In this document: positions 53,401 to 61,333 of the stretch, piece by piece
Layout: every line of letters begins with the position of its first letter
Numbering within the stretch: the stretch's first letter is position 1
From: Mycolicibacterium chitae
GTDB lineage: Bacteria; Actinomycetota; Actinomycetes; Mycobacteriales; Mycobacteriaceae
Direction: 5' to 3'
Length of the DNA stretch: 64,000 bases
Assembly: GCF_900637205.1 (NCBI RefSeq)
Contig: NZ_LR134355.1
Coordinates: 4,526,001 to 4,590,000 of the forward strand
Translations under genes and position numbers: made by a program
The notes under the pieces: generated by a model
Told to the model about the DNA's origin: nothing
Database searches by the model: none
The model's input: the letters and a program-made list of their open reading frames with translations, nothing else

Positions 53401-53404
53401 CGGC

Positions 53405-54484
53405 TCACACCCAGCGGGTGGCCTCCAGCTCCGGGGTCAGCGGCGGACGCAGCGGGACGTCGAGGCCGTCGTAGATGCCGGGCTTCTGTTCGGCCAGCCA
53501 GCCGATGGCCCCGAGCAGCCGGTTGGCGGCGGTGGTGTTGCCGCCGTCGGCCCGGGTGCCGCCGGGCACGTCGGCGCGGGTGATGATCGTCAGCTGCGGG
53601 TCGCCGTCGATGATCACGCGGTGATCGCCGGCGCCCTCCTCGGGCTGCGGCCAGTCCGGGGCGCAGGCCGGGTCGATGCGGGTGATGTGCTCGACGACCA
53701 CGCGCTGCCTGCCGTCGACCCAGCCGATCACCTTCAGGAAGAACGCGCCCTGGGTGCCGGCCGCGAAGTGCCCCATGGCGTTGTCGCACGCGTTTTCCAA
53801 GGGCCGCCGTTCGACCTCCTCGGTGATCTCGTCGATCTCGAGGCCCAGGCCGCGGCCGATGAGCCGGACGTTGCCGCCCCACACCATGGTCGGGACCGAC
53901 GGCAGCAGCATCATCGGGATCTCGTCCATCGCGCCGCCGAAGCCGCAGGACACCCGCACCGCGTGCGGCTGGTCGTAGGTGGAGTAGTCGAAGATCTCCT
54001 GGCAGCGGATGGTCCGGATCCGGGTGCACAGGCCCGCGGCCAGCACCGCCAGCGCGTCGTTGGCCCAGCCCGGGTCGACGCCGCTGACCAGCAGCGTCGA
54101 GCGCCCCGCCTCGGCGGCGTCGGTGAGCCTGTTGACCCAGTCGGGCGGTGCCGAGCGCGGGTCGTAGAGCGAGTACAGCGACGGCGTCACCACGTGCGCG
54201 CCGGCGCGCAGGCAGCGCTCGATGTCGGCCACGGCGTCGTCGGGGCGGATGTCGCCGGAGGCCAGGTAGGCCACCGCGTTGCAGTCGCGCAGTACGGCGT
54301 CGACGTCGTCGCTGGCCAACACCCCGGTCGGGGCGTCGAGCCGGGCGAAGGTCGCGGCGTCCCTGCCGACCTTCGCCGGCGTCGAGGTGATCAGCCCGAC
54401 CAGCTGTAATCCCGGGAATCCGGTGGCCGACCGGATGGCCGCGGCGCCCATGTTGCCAGTTCCCCAGATCGCGAGTCGGTGCAT
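53405..54484 (-). CDS. DapB-like NAD(P)-binding dehydrogenase 2
   Basis: This is a 359-residue protein with a Rossmann start (HRLAIWGTGNMGAAAIRS) and the same architecture as the one at 1775-2839 (AKVGRD, HITRIDPACAPDWPQP matching HITRIGAAQAPDWPNG). It lies convergent with pks (4-base gap) and divergent from fadE5. It is part of the mycobacterial family of unknown function. In M. smegmatis a homologue is in the same place between fadE5 and pks (from memory). Any part in TPP is unproven. Confidence 0.75.
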   Translation of the reverse strand: MHRLAIWGTGNMGAAAIRSATGFPGLQLVGLITSTPAKVGRDAATFARLDAPTGVLASDDVDAVLRDCNAVAYLASGDIRPDDAVADIERCLRAGAHVVTPSLYSLYDPRSAPPDWVNRLTDAAEAGRSTLLVSGVDPGWANDALAVLAAGLCTRIRTIRCQEIFDYSTYDQPHAVRVSCGFGGAMDEIPMMLLPSVPTMVWGGNVRLIGRGLGLEIDEITEEVERRPLENACDNAMGHFAAGTQGAFFLKVIGWVDGRQRVVVEHITRIDPACAPDWPQPEEGAGDHRVIIDGDPQLTIITRADVPGGTRADGGNTTAANRLLGAIGWLAEQKPGIYDGLDVPLRPPLTPELEATRWV

Positions 54485-54634
54485 GGCGTCAACCTAGCCG
54501 CAGCGCGGGTGACGAGCGTCACTGTTGGCGCAAAAACCCGGCTCAGCGGGGGTGTGCGGGGACGTTTTCCGAGGTCGGCCAACCGCTCGGTTGGTTAGTT
54601 GCGAGAAATAGCTCGCGCAGGCTTTGCGTTGAAG

Positions 54635-54673
54635 TTACCGAGCGGTATAGTCAGCACAGTTACTGGTGGGTAA
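54635..54673 (+). promoter_or_regulatory. Promoter and twin TetR-type operators upstream of fadE5
   Basis: TTACC-GAGC-GGTAT (54635-54648) and TTACT-GGTG-GGTAA (54660-54673) have centres 25 bases apart. They overlap a promoter TTGCGT (54624-54629)-16-TATAGT (54646-54651), so one covers the -10 and the other the start region. The pattern is that of the sites at 58383-58398 and 61307-61322. Confidence 0.65.
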
Positions 54674-54745
54674 CTTATCCCGAGTACCCAACCGAAAAAG
54701 CTGAATATCGCACATGCCAGTGGCAGTTCTCACCGAGGAGGAAAC

Positions 54746-56581
54746 GTGAGCCACTACAAGTCCAACGTTCGCGACCAGGAGTTCAACCTCTTTGAGGTAT
54801 TCGGCGTCGACAAGGCGCTGGGCCAGGGCGCCTACAGCGATATCGACGTCGACACCGCCCGCGAGATGCTCGGCGAGATGGCCCGCCTGGCCGAGGGGCC
54901 GATCGCCGAGTCGTTCGTCGACGGCGACCGCAACCCGCCGGTGTTCGACCCGGCCACCCACTCCGTGAAGATCCCGGAGTCGTTCAAGAAGTCGATGCGT
55001 GCGCTGTACGACGGCGGCTGGGACAAGATCGGCATGCCCGAGCAGCTCGGCGGCATGCCGATGCCCCGCGCGCTGCAGTGGGCCCTGATCGAGCACATTC
55101 TGGGCGCCAACCCGGCCGCCTACATGTACGCCATGGGCAGCGGCATGGCCCTGATCATGCACAACTTGGCCACCGACGAGCAGAAGAAGTGGGCCGAGCT
55201 GGCCGCCGAGCGTTGTTGGGGCGCGACGATGGTGCTCACCGAGCCCGACGCCGGTTCCGATGTCGGCGCCGGCCGCACCAAGGCCGTGCGGCAGGACGAC
55301 GGGTCCTGGCACATCGACGGCGTCAAGCGGTTCATCACCTCCGCCGATTCCGACGACATGTTCGAGAACATCTTCCACATGGTGCTGGCCCGCCCCGAGG
55401 GCGCCGGCCCGGGCACCAAGGGTCTGTCGCTGTTCTTCGTGCCGAAGTTCCACTTCGACCCCGAGACCGGCGAACTCGGCGAGCGCAACGGCGTCTTCGT
55501 CACCAACGTCGAGCACAAGATGGGCCTCAAGGTCTCCACCACGTGTGAGCTGACCTTCGGCCAGCACGGCGTGCCCGCCAAGGGCTGGCTGGTCGGCGAG
55601 GTGCATGACGGTATCGCGCAGATGTTCGACGTCATCGAGCAGGCCCGGATGATGGTCGGCACCAAGGCCATCGCGACCCTGTCGACCGGTTACCTCAACG
55701 CGCTCGAGTACGCCAAGACCCGGGTGCAGGGCGCCGACATGACGCAGCTGACCGACAAGACCGCGCCGCGCGTGACCATAACGCATCACCCCGACGTGCG
55801 TCGCAGCCTGATGACCCAGAAGGCCTACGCCGAGGGCATGCGCGCGCTGTACCTGTACACCAGCACCTTCCAGGACGTCGACGTCGCGCAGACGCTGCAC
55901 GGCGTGGACGCCGACCTGGCGCTCAAGGTCAACGATCTGCTGCTGCCGGTGGTCAAGGGCTACGGGTCCGAGCAGGCCTACGCCAAGCTGACCGAGAGCC
56001 TGCAGACCTTCGGTGGCTCCGGCTTCCTGCAGGACTACCCCATCGAGCAGTACATTCGCGACGCCAAGATCGACAGCCTCTACGAGGGCACCACCGCCAT
56101 CCAGGCGCAGGACTTCTTCTTCCGCAAGATCGTCCGCGACCAAGGCAAGGCGTTGGCGCACGTGGCCGGCGAGATCAGCGAGTTCATCAAGAACGAGTCG
56201 GGCAACGGTCGCCTCAAGAGCGAGCGGGCGCTGCTGTCCACCGCGCTCGAGGACGTCCAGGGCATGGCCGCCGCCCTGACCGGTTACCTGATGGCCGCGC
56301 AGGAGGAGCCCGCCAGCATCTACAAGGTGGGGCTGGGCTCGGTGCGCTTCCTGCTGTCGGTCGGTGACCTGCTGGTCGGCTGGCTGCTGGCCCGTCAGGC
56401 CGCGGTCGCCGTCGAGAAGCTCGACGCCGGCGCCACCGGCGACGACAAGGCGTTCTACGAGGGCAAGGTCGCCGTGGCCGGGTTCTTCGCCAAGAACATC
56501 CTGCCGCAGCTGACCGCCACCCGCGCGGTCATCGAGAACATCGACAACGACATCATGGAGCTCGACGAAGCGGCCTTCTAG
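54746..56581 (+). CDS. fadE5: Acyl-CoA dehydrogenase FadE5
   Basis: This is a 611-residue acyl-CoA dehydrogenase of the long FadE5 class (same length as Rv0244c). Landmarks are GATMVLTEPDAGSDVGAGRT (flavin/substrate), VKRFITSADSDD, the catalytic Glu region DSLYEGTTAIQAQDFFF and a C-terminal helical extension of about 150 residues. It oxidises a broad range of fatty acyl-CoAs. GTG start with GAGGAGG. Conserved in mycobacteria opposite fadA2. Confidence 0.92.
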   Translation: MSHYKSNVRDQEFNLFEVFGVDKALGQGAYSDIDVDTAREMLGEMARLAEGPIAESFVDGDRNPPVFDPATHSVKIPESFKKSMRALYDGGWDKIGMPEQLGGMPMPRALQWALIEHILGANPAAYMYAMGSGMALIMHNLATDEQKKWAELAAERCWGATMVLTEPDAGSDVGAGRTKAVRQDDGSWHIDGVKRFITSADSDDMFENIFHMVLARPEGAGPGTKGLSLFFVPKFHFDPETGELGERNGVFVTNVEHKMGLKVSTTCELTFGQHGVPAKGWLVGEVHDGIAQMFDVIEQARMMVGTKAIATLSTGYLNALEYAKTRVQGADMTQLTDKTAPRVTITHHPDVRRSLMTQKAYAEGMRALYLYTSTFQDVDVAQTLHGVDADLALKVNDLLLPVVKGYGSEQAYAKLTESLQTFGGSGFLQDYPIEQYIRDAKIDSLYEGTTAIQAQDFFFRKIVRDQGKALAHVAGEISEFIKNESGNGRLKSERALLSTALEDVQGMAAALTGYLMAAQEEPASIYKVGLGSVRFLLSVGDLLVGWLLARQAAVAVEKLDAGATGDDKAFYEGKVAVAGFFAKNILPQLTATRAVIENIDNDIMELDEAAF

Positions 56582-56610
56582 GCCACCACGGATAAGCCAC
56601 CACGAACCAC

Positions 56611-56650
56611 GACGGCCCCTGCGCGCGCATGCGTGCGGGGGCCGTCGCCA
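56611..56650 (+). terminator. Terminator after fadE5
   Basis: A GC-rich hairpin GACGGCCCC ... GGGGCCGTC with further pairing inside (GCGCGCATGCGTGC) lies 30 bases after the fadE5 stop. No clear T run follows. End coordinate approximate. Confidence 0.65.
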
Positions 56651-56817
56651 ATTCTGTGGGTCTGAGAAATAGGGCGGGTTCGGGAGGACATTGAGTGCGC
56701 CTCGTTAGATCTCGCGCGTCCGACCTTCGCCTCTTCGTCGGCACTTTGGATTGGTCACTCCCGAACCCGTCGTAGCGACGATGCTACGCCTGTGGCGTGG
56801 CTCACACCAGAGGGAAT

Positions 56818-56940
56818 TTCGGGGGGTGGCTCCTGGAGTCCCCTCGGCCCCAGCAGCACCCATCGCCGCACCTCGAAAGAAGGATGGCCCGTGTTGCCGT
56901 CGGGTCGGGGGGTCAGACGGCAACACGGAGCCAACCAGTA
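56818..56940 (-). ncRNA. F6 (SfdS)-like small RNA
   Basis: A minus-strand SigF-type promoter at 56947-56972 would start an RNA near 56940. It begins with a hairpin of 13 pairs: CCGTGTTGCCGTC / GACGGCAACACGG (56916-56928 and 56889-56901), loop TGACCCCCCGACCC. A second structure, GGGTG ... CACCC, ends in a C-rich run near 56820. Position between the convergent ends of fadE5 and fadA2, orientation (same as fadA2), SigF control and C-rich loop match sRNA F6 of M. tuberculosis. The 3' end is estimated. Confidence 0.75.
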
Positions 56941-56946
56941 CATCGA

Positions 56947-56972
56947 TTACCCCGTCGGGAGCGTTACAAACC
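56947..56972 (-). promoter_or_regulatory. SigF-type promoter of the F6-like sRNA
   Basis: On the minus strand GGTTT (56972-56968) is followed after 15 bases by GGGTAA (56952-56947), an almost perfect match to the SigF consensus GGTTT-N15-17-GGGTA. It faces the hairpin of the sRNA. Confidence 0.75.
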
Positions 56973-56998
56973 CGGGGCAGCAAATTTCTGGCTGATTT

Positions 56999-58321
56999 CT
57001 AGGCCTCCAGAATGGCGGTCACACCCTGGCCGCCGGCGGCGCAGATGGAGATCAGGCCGCGCACGGTCCGGCCGCCGGCCTCGCCCTTCTTCTCGTGCAG
57101 CTGCTTGGCCAACTGCGCGACGATCCGCCCGCCGGTGGCGGCGAACGGATGCCCGGCCGCCAGCGAGGAGCCGTTGACGTTGAGCTTGCTGCGGTCGATC
57201 GAGCCCAGCGGGCCGTCGAGCCCCAGCCGCTGCGTGCAGTACTCCTCGGATTCCCAGGCCTGCAGCGCCGCGAGCACCACCGAGGCGAACGCCTCGTGGA
57301 TCTCGTAGTAGTCAAAGTCCTGCAACGACAGGCCGTTCCGGGCCAGCAGCCGCGGCACCGCGTAGGTGGGCGCCATCAGCAGCCCGTCGGCGCCGCTGAC
57401 GTAGTCCACCGCCGCGGTCTCGGCGTCGACGAGGTAGGCCAGCACCGGCAGCCCGTGGTCGGCGGCCCACTGCTCGCTGGCCAGCAGCGCCACCGACGCC
57501 CCATCGGTCAGCGGCGTGGAGTTGCCTGCGGTCATCGTGGCGTCGCCGTTGCGGACGCCGAAGACCGGCTTGAGCCTGGCCAGTTTCTCCGGGGAGGAGT
57601 CCGGACGCAGGTTGTCGTCGCGGTAAAGCCCCAGGAAGGGCGTCACCAGGTCGTCGAAGAAACCGCGGTCGTAGGCGGCGGCCATGTTGCGGTGGCTGGC
57701 GGCGGCAAGCTCGTCCTGGTCGACGCGCTTGATCCCCAGCTGCTTGGCGGTGACGGCGGCGTGCTCCCCCATCGACAGGCCCGTGCGGGGTTCGCCGTTG
57801 GTCGGAATCTGCACGCCGATCGAGGCGGGCAGCTTGCCCACCAGCTTCAACCGCTCCAGGTTGGACTTGGACCGGCGCAGGCTCAGCAGCACCCGGCGCA
57901 GGTCGTCGCCGAAGGCGATGGGCGCATCGGAGGTGGTGTCCACCCCGCCGGCCGCGGCGACCTCGTAGCGGCCCAGCGCGATGCCGTCGGCGGCCGCGAT
58001 GGCCGACTGCAGGCCGGTGCCGCAGGCCTGCTGCAGGTCGAAGGCCGGGGTGTCCGCGGACAGGGCGCTGCCCAGCACGCACTCGCGCATCAGGTTGAAG
58101 TCGCGGCTGTGCTTGAGCACCGCGCCGCCGATCACCATGTCGAGACGCTGCCCGGCCAGGTCGAACCGCTCGACCAGGCCGTCCAGCGCGGCGGTGAACA
58201 TGTCCTGGTTGGACGCTTGGGCGTAGGCGCCGTCGGAGCGGGCGAACGGGATGCGGTTGCCGCCCAGCACCGCGACGGGGCGGCGGTTCTTGGTCGGGTT
58301 CGATTGCGCGTCGGTGGCCAC
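56999..58321 (-). CDS. fadA2: Acetyl-CoA acetyltransferase / thiolase FadA2
   Basis: This is a 440-residue thiolase. The nucleophile Cys is in QQACGTGLQSA, with the second catalytic Cys in CAAGGQGV and His in NVNGSSLAAGHPFAATGGR and IHEAFA. It corresponds to Rv0243. It cleaves or forms acetoacetyl-type units in fatty-acid degradation. It is divergent from fabG4 over 145 bases carrying a TetR-type palindrome, and convergent with fadE5 across the sRNA gap. Confidence 0.92.
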   Translation of the reverse strand: MATDAQSNPTKNRRPVAVLGGNRIPFARSDGAYAQASNQDMFTAALDGLVERFDLAGQRLDMVIGGAVLKHSRDFNLMRECVLGSALSADTPAFDLQQACGTGLQSAIAAADGIALGRYEVAAAGGVDTTSDAPIAFGDDLRRVLLSLRRSKSNLERLKLVGKLPASIGVQIPTNGEPRTGLSMGEHAAVTAKQLGIKRVDQDELAAASHRNMAAAYDRGFFDDLVTPFLGLYRDDNLRPDSSPEKLARLKPVFGVRNGDATMTAGNSTPLTDGASVALLASEQWAADHGLPVLAYLVDAETAAVDYVSGADGLLMAPTYAVPRLLARNGLSLQDFDYYEIHEAFASVVLAALQAWESEEYCTQRLGLDGPLGSIDRSKLNVNGSSLAAGHPFAATGGRIVAQLAKQLHEKKGEAGGRTVRGLISICAAGGQGVTAILEA

Positions 58322-58382
58322 GGGTATCTCCGTCGAGTCGGTTTGAGGTGGATGCCAATGACGGCCATACTACCGACAGTTC

Positions 58383-58398
58383 TTACTCTCAAGTAAGT
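58383..58398. promoter_or_regulatory. TetR operator candidate between fadA2 and fabG4
   Basis: CTTACT-CTCA-AGTAAG is a perfect palindrome with 4-base spacer. Arms are identical to the site upstream of the TetR gene at 61307-61322. Position in the divergent gap suggests control of both genes. Confidence 0.75.
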
Positions 58399-58466
58399 TC
58401 GTCTATGACAACTGAGACTGACAGCTGTGACTTCTGACATGACTTCTGACATCGAGAGGTAACGCC

Positions 58467-59840
58467 GTGGCTCCCAAGCTTCCCAACGACCTGTACGCGC
58501 AGGTGGTCCTGTCCGGGCCCGGATCGTTTCTGGCCAAGCAACTGGGCATCCCGCAGCCCGAGACGCTGCGCCGATACCGTCCCGGCGACCCCCCGCTGGC
58601 GGGTCCGCTGCTGATCGGCGGCGAGGGCCGCATCGCCGAACCCATGCGCGCCGCCCTGGCCGAGGACTACGACCTGGTGGGCAACAACCTCGGCGGGCGC
58701 TGGGCCGACAGGTTCGGCGGCCTGCTGTTCGACGCCACCGGCATCACCACCCCGGCCGGGCTGAAGGCCCTGCACGACTTCTTCACCCCCCTGCTGCGCA
58801 ACGTCGGCCCGTCCGGCCGCATCGTCGTGGTCGGCACCACGCCGGAGGACACCGACAGCGCCGACGAGCGCATCGCCCAGCGCGCCCTGGAGGGCTTCAC
58901 CCGATCGCTGGGCAAGGAGATGCAGCGCGGCGCGACGGTGTCGCTGGTGTACCTGTCGCCGGCCGCGAAGCCCGCGGCCACCGGCCTCGAGTCCACGCTG
59001 CGGTTCCTGTTGTCGGCCAAGTCCGCCTACGTCGACGGGCAGGTCTTCTACGTCGGCGCGGCCGACTCGACCGCGCCCGCCGACTGGGACAAGCCGCTGG
59101 ACGGGAAGGTGGCCATCGTGACCGGCGCGGCCCGCGGCATCGGCGCGACCATCGCCGAGGTGTTCGCCCGCGACGGCGCCAAGGTGGTGTGCATCGACAT
59201 GGCCGCGCCCGAGGGCGCCCCGGACGCGCTCGGGGAGACCGCGACCAAGGTCGGCGGCACCGCCCTGGCCCTGGATGTCACCGCCGACGACGCGGTGCAG
59301 CGGATCACCGACCACCTGCTCGAACACCACGGCGGCAAGGCCGACATCCTGGTCAACAACGCCGGCATCACCCGCGACAAGCTGCTGGCCAACATGGACG
59401 ACGCCCGCTGGGACGCCGTCATCGCGGTCAATCTGCTTGCCCCGCAGCGCCTCACCGAGGGCCTGGTGGACAGCGGCGTCCTCGGCGCGGGCGGACGGGT
59501 GATCGGGCTGTCGTCGATGGCCGGCATCGCCGGTAACCGGGGTCAGACCAACTACGCGGCCACCAAGGCGGGCATGATCGGCCTCACCGAGGCGCTGGCC
59601 CCCAAGCTGGCCGAGAAGGACATCACCATCAACGCCGTCGCGCCGGGATTCATCGAGACCAAGATGACCGAGGCCATCCCGTTCGCCACCCGCGAGGTGG
59701 GCCGCCGGATGAACTCGCTGTTCCAGGGCGGCCAACCCGTCGACGTGGCCGAGGCCATCGCCTACTTCGCCGGCCCGGCCTCGAACGCCGTGACCGCCAA
59801 CACGATCCGGGTCTGCGGCCAGGCCATGCTGGGGGCGTGA
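58467..59840 (+). CDS. fabG4: 3-oxoacyl-ACP/CoA reductase FabG4
   Basis: This is a 457-residue double-Rossmann FabG (HMwFabG). The N-terminal flavodoxin-like domain has about 200 residues, then the SDR domain with AIVTGAARGIGATIAEVFARDGA and catalytic S-Y-K in GLSSMAGIAG and NYAATKAGM. It corresponds to Rv0242c, which reduces long-chain 3-oxoacyl-CoA with NADH. GTG start at 58467. It overlaps htdX (TGATG). Confidence 0.92.
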   Translation: MAPKLPNDLYAQVVLSGPGSFLAKQLGIPQPETLRRYRPGDPPLAGPLLIGGEGRIAEPMRAALAEDYDLVGNNLGGRWADRFGGLLFDATGITTPAGLKALHDFFTPLLRNVGPSGRIVVVGTTPEDTDSADERIAQRALEGFTRSLGKEMQRGATVSLVYLSPAAKPAATGLESTLRFLLSAKSAYVDGQVFYVGAADSTAPADWDKPLDGKVAIVTGAARGIGATIAEVFARDGAKVVCIDMAAPEGAPDALGETATKVGGTALALDVTADDAVQRITDHLLEHHGGKADILVNNAGITRDKLLANMDDARWDAVIAVNLLAPQRLTEGLVDSGVLGAGGRVIGLSSMAGIAGNRGQTNYAATKAGMIGLTEALAPKLAEKDITINAVAPGFIETKMTEAIPFATREVGRRMNSLFQGGQPVDVAEAIAYFAGPASNAVTANTIRVCGQAMLGA

Positions 59841-60676
59841 TGAGCAGCAGCCTGGTGAACATGGCCCGCGCGGCCATCGGCGCCCTGCCGCTGATCCCGC
59901 GCGGCGACGCCCTGCCCGAGCGGACCCTGACCGTCACCGATCTGGCCATCGACCGGGACAACGTCGCGGCCTACGCCGCGGTGACGGGCCTGCGGTTCCG
60001 CGACACGGTGCCGGTGACCTACCCGTTCGCGCTGACCTTCCCGACCGTGATGGAGCTGATCACCGGCTTCGACTTCCCGTTCGCGGCAATGGGTTCGGTG
60101 CACGTCGAGAACCACATCACCCAGCACCGGCCGATCGCCGTCACCGACACCGTGTCGGTCAAGACGGAGGCGACCAACCTGCGCGAACACCGCAAGGGCC
60201 TGCTCGTCGACGTCGTCACCGACCTGCACGTGGGCAACGAGTTGGCCTGGCACCAGGTCACCACGTTCCTGCATCAGCAGCGCACCAGCCTGTCCGACGA
60301 GCCCAAGCCGCCGCCGGTCAAGCAGCCGAAGTTGCCGCCGCCGAACGCGATCCTGCGGATCACCCCCGGCCAGATCCGCCGCTACGCCGCCGTGGGCGGG
60401 GACCGCAACCCGATCCACACCAGCTCGCTGGGCGCCAAGCTGTTCGGCTTCCCCACGGTGATCGCGCACGGGATGTTCAGCGCCGCAGCGGTGTTGGCCA
60501 ACATCGACGGCCAGTTGCCGGAGGCGCTGCGGTACTCGGTGAAGTTCGGCAAGCCGATCATCCTGCCGGCGAGCCCCGGGCTGTACGTGGACCCGGTCGC
60601 CGACGGCTGGGACCTGTCGCTGCGCAACCTGGCCAAGGGCTATCCGCACCTGACCGGCGAGGTCCGCGCGCTCTAA
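59840..60676 (+). CDS. htdX: 3-hydroxyacyl thioester dehydratase HtdX
   Basis: This is a 278-residue double-hotdog hydratase/dehydratase. The hydratase-2 motif is GGDRNPIHTS with D and H catalytic, and the second segment is GFPTVIAHGMFSAAAVL. It corresponds to Rv0241c. ATG 59840 shares one base with the fabG4 stop; a GTG at 59837 is the other option. It dehydrates 3-hydroxyacyl thioesters. With fabG4, fadA2 and fadE5 a complete beta-oxidation-like set is assembled. Convergent with the TetR gene (4-base overlap of ends). Confidence 0.9.
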   Translation: MSSSLVNMARAAIGALPLIPRGDALPERTLTVTDLAIDRDNVAAYAAVTGLRFRDTVPVTYPFALTFPTVMELITGFDFPFAAMGSVHVENHITQHRPIAVTDTVSVKTEATNLREHRKGLLVDVVTDLHVGNELAWHQVTTFLHQQRTSLSDEPKPPPVKQPKLPPPNAILRITPGQIRRYAAVGGDRNPIHTSSLGAKLFGFPTVIAHGMFSAAAVLANIDGQLPEALRYSVKFGKPIILPASPGLYVDPVADGWDLSLRNLAKGYPHLTGEVRAL

Positions 60677-61272
60677 CGGTTCTCCGGCTTGCCCTTCAGG
60701 CCGCGCCAGAACAGATTGATCAGCAGCTCGGCGGCCTCGTCGACGTCGACGTCGCCGGCGCTGACCCGGGCGGCCACCGCCTCGCCGGCGCCCACCAGCG
60801 CGATGGCCATCATGTGGAAGTCGGTGCCGGGCTCGGGATTCCGGGTGCCGGTGGACAGCAGCCGGGCCACCAGGTCGATGATCCGCTCGCGGCCGTCGCG
60901 CACGGTGTGGGCGAACGCCTGCGAGCTGGTGGCCTGCGTGTAGAGGACGATCCACGACGCGCGGTTGGCGTCGATGTAGCTCAGGAACGTCAGGATGGTC
61001 TTGCGCAGCATGTCCCGCGGCGGCAGCGTGAAGTCCACATCCGCGCGCACGGCCTCGATGAACCGGCCGAGTTCGCGGTTCAGGCACGCGCCGAACAGGT
61101 CTTCCTTCGAGCCGTAGTAGAGATACAGCATCGGCTTGGAGATCTCGGCCTTCGCCGCGATCGCGTCCATCGACGTCTCGTGATAGCCGTTGACGGAGAA
61201 CACCTCGACCGCGGCGTCGAGCATCTGCTGCTCGCGGACGGCACGCGGCAACCGCTTGGTACCACCTGCCAT
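60673..61272 (-). CDS. TetR regulator of the fadE5/fadA2/fabG4 block (Rv0238 homologue)
   Basis: This is a 199-residue TetR from ATG 61272 (MAGGTKRLPRAVREQQML) with an AAGGG site; a TTG further upstream is less likely. The HTH has VNGYHETSMDAIAAKAEISKPMLYLYYGSKEDLF. Its upstream palindrome, CTTACT-N4-AGTAAG, recurs between fadA2 and fabG4 and, with slight changes, twice before fadE5. So it is the best candidate for their common repressor, with a fatty acyl-CoA as possible ligand (inference). Confidence 0.85.
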   Translation of the reverse strand: MAGGTKRLPRAVREQQMLDAAVEVFSVNGYHETSMDAIAAKAEISKPMLYLYYGSKEDLFGACLNRELGRFIEAVRADVDFTLPPRDMLRKTILTFLSYIDANRASWIVLYTQATSSQAFAHTVRDGRERIIDLVARLLSTGTRNPEPGTDFHMMAIALVGAGEAVAARVSAGDVDVDEAAELLINLFWRGLKGKPENR

Positions 61273-61306
61273 GCGCCTACCCTTCGCCGAACGATTCGGC
61301 AAACAT

Positions 61307-61322
61307 CTTACTGGGCAGTAAG
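61307..61322. promoter_or_regulatory. TetR autoregulatory operator candidate
   Basis: CTTACT-GGGC-AGTAAG lies 35 bases upstream of the TetR ATG, in the short gap after lpqI. It has the same arms as the fadA2-fabG4 site. Confidence 0.75.
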
Positions 61323-61333
61323 CAGGCGGCGAA

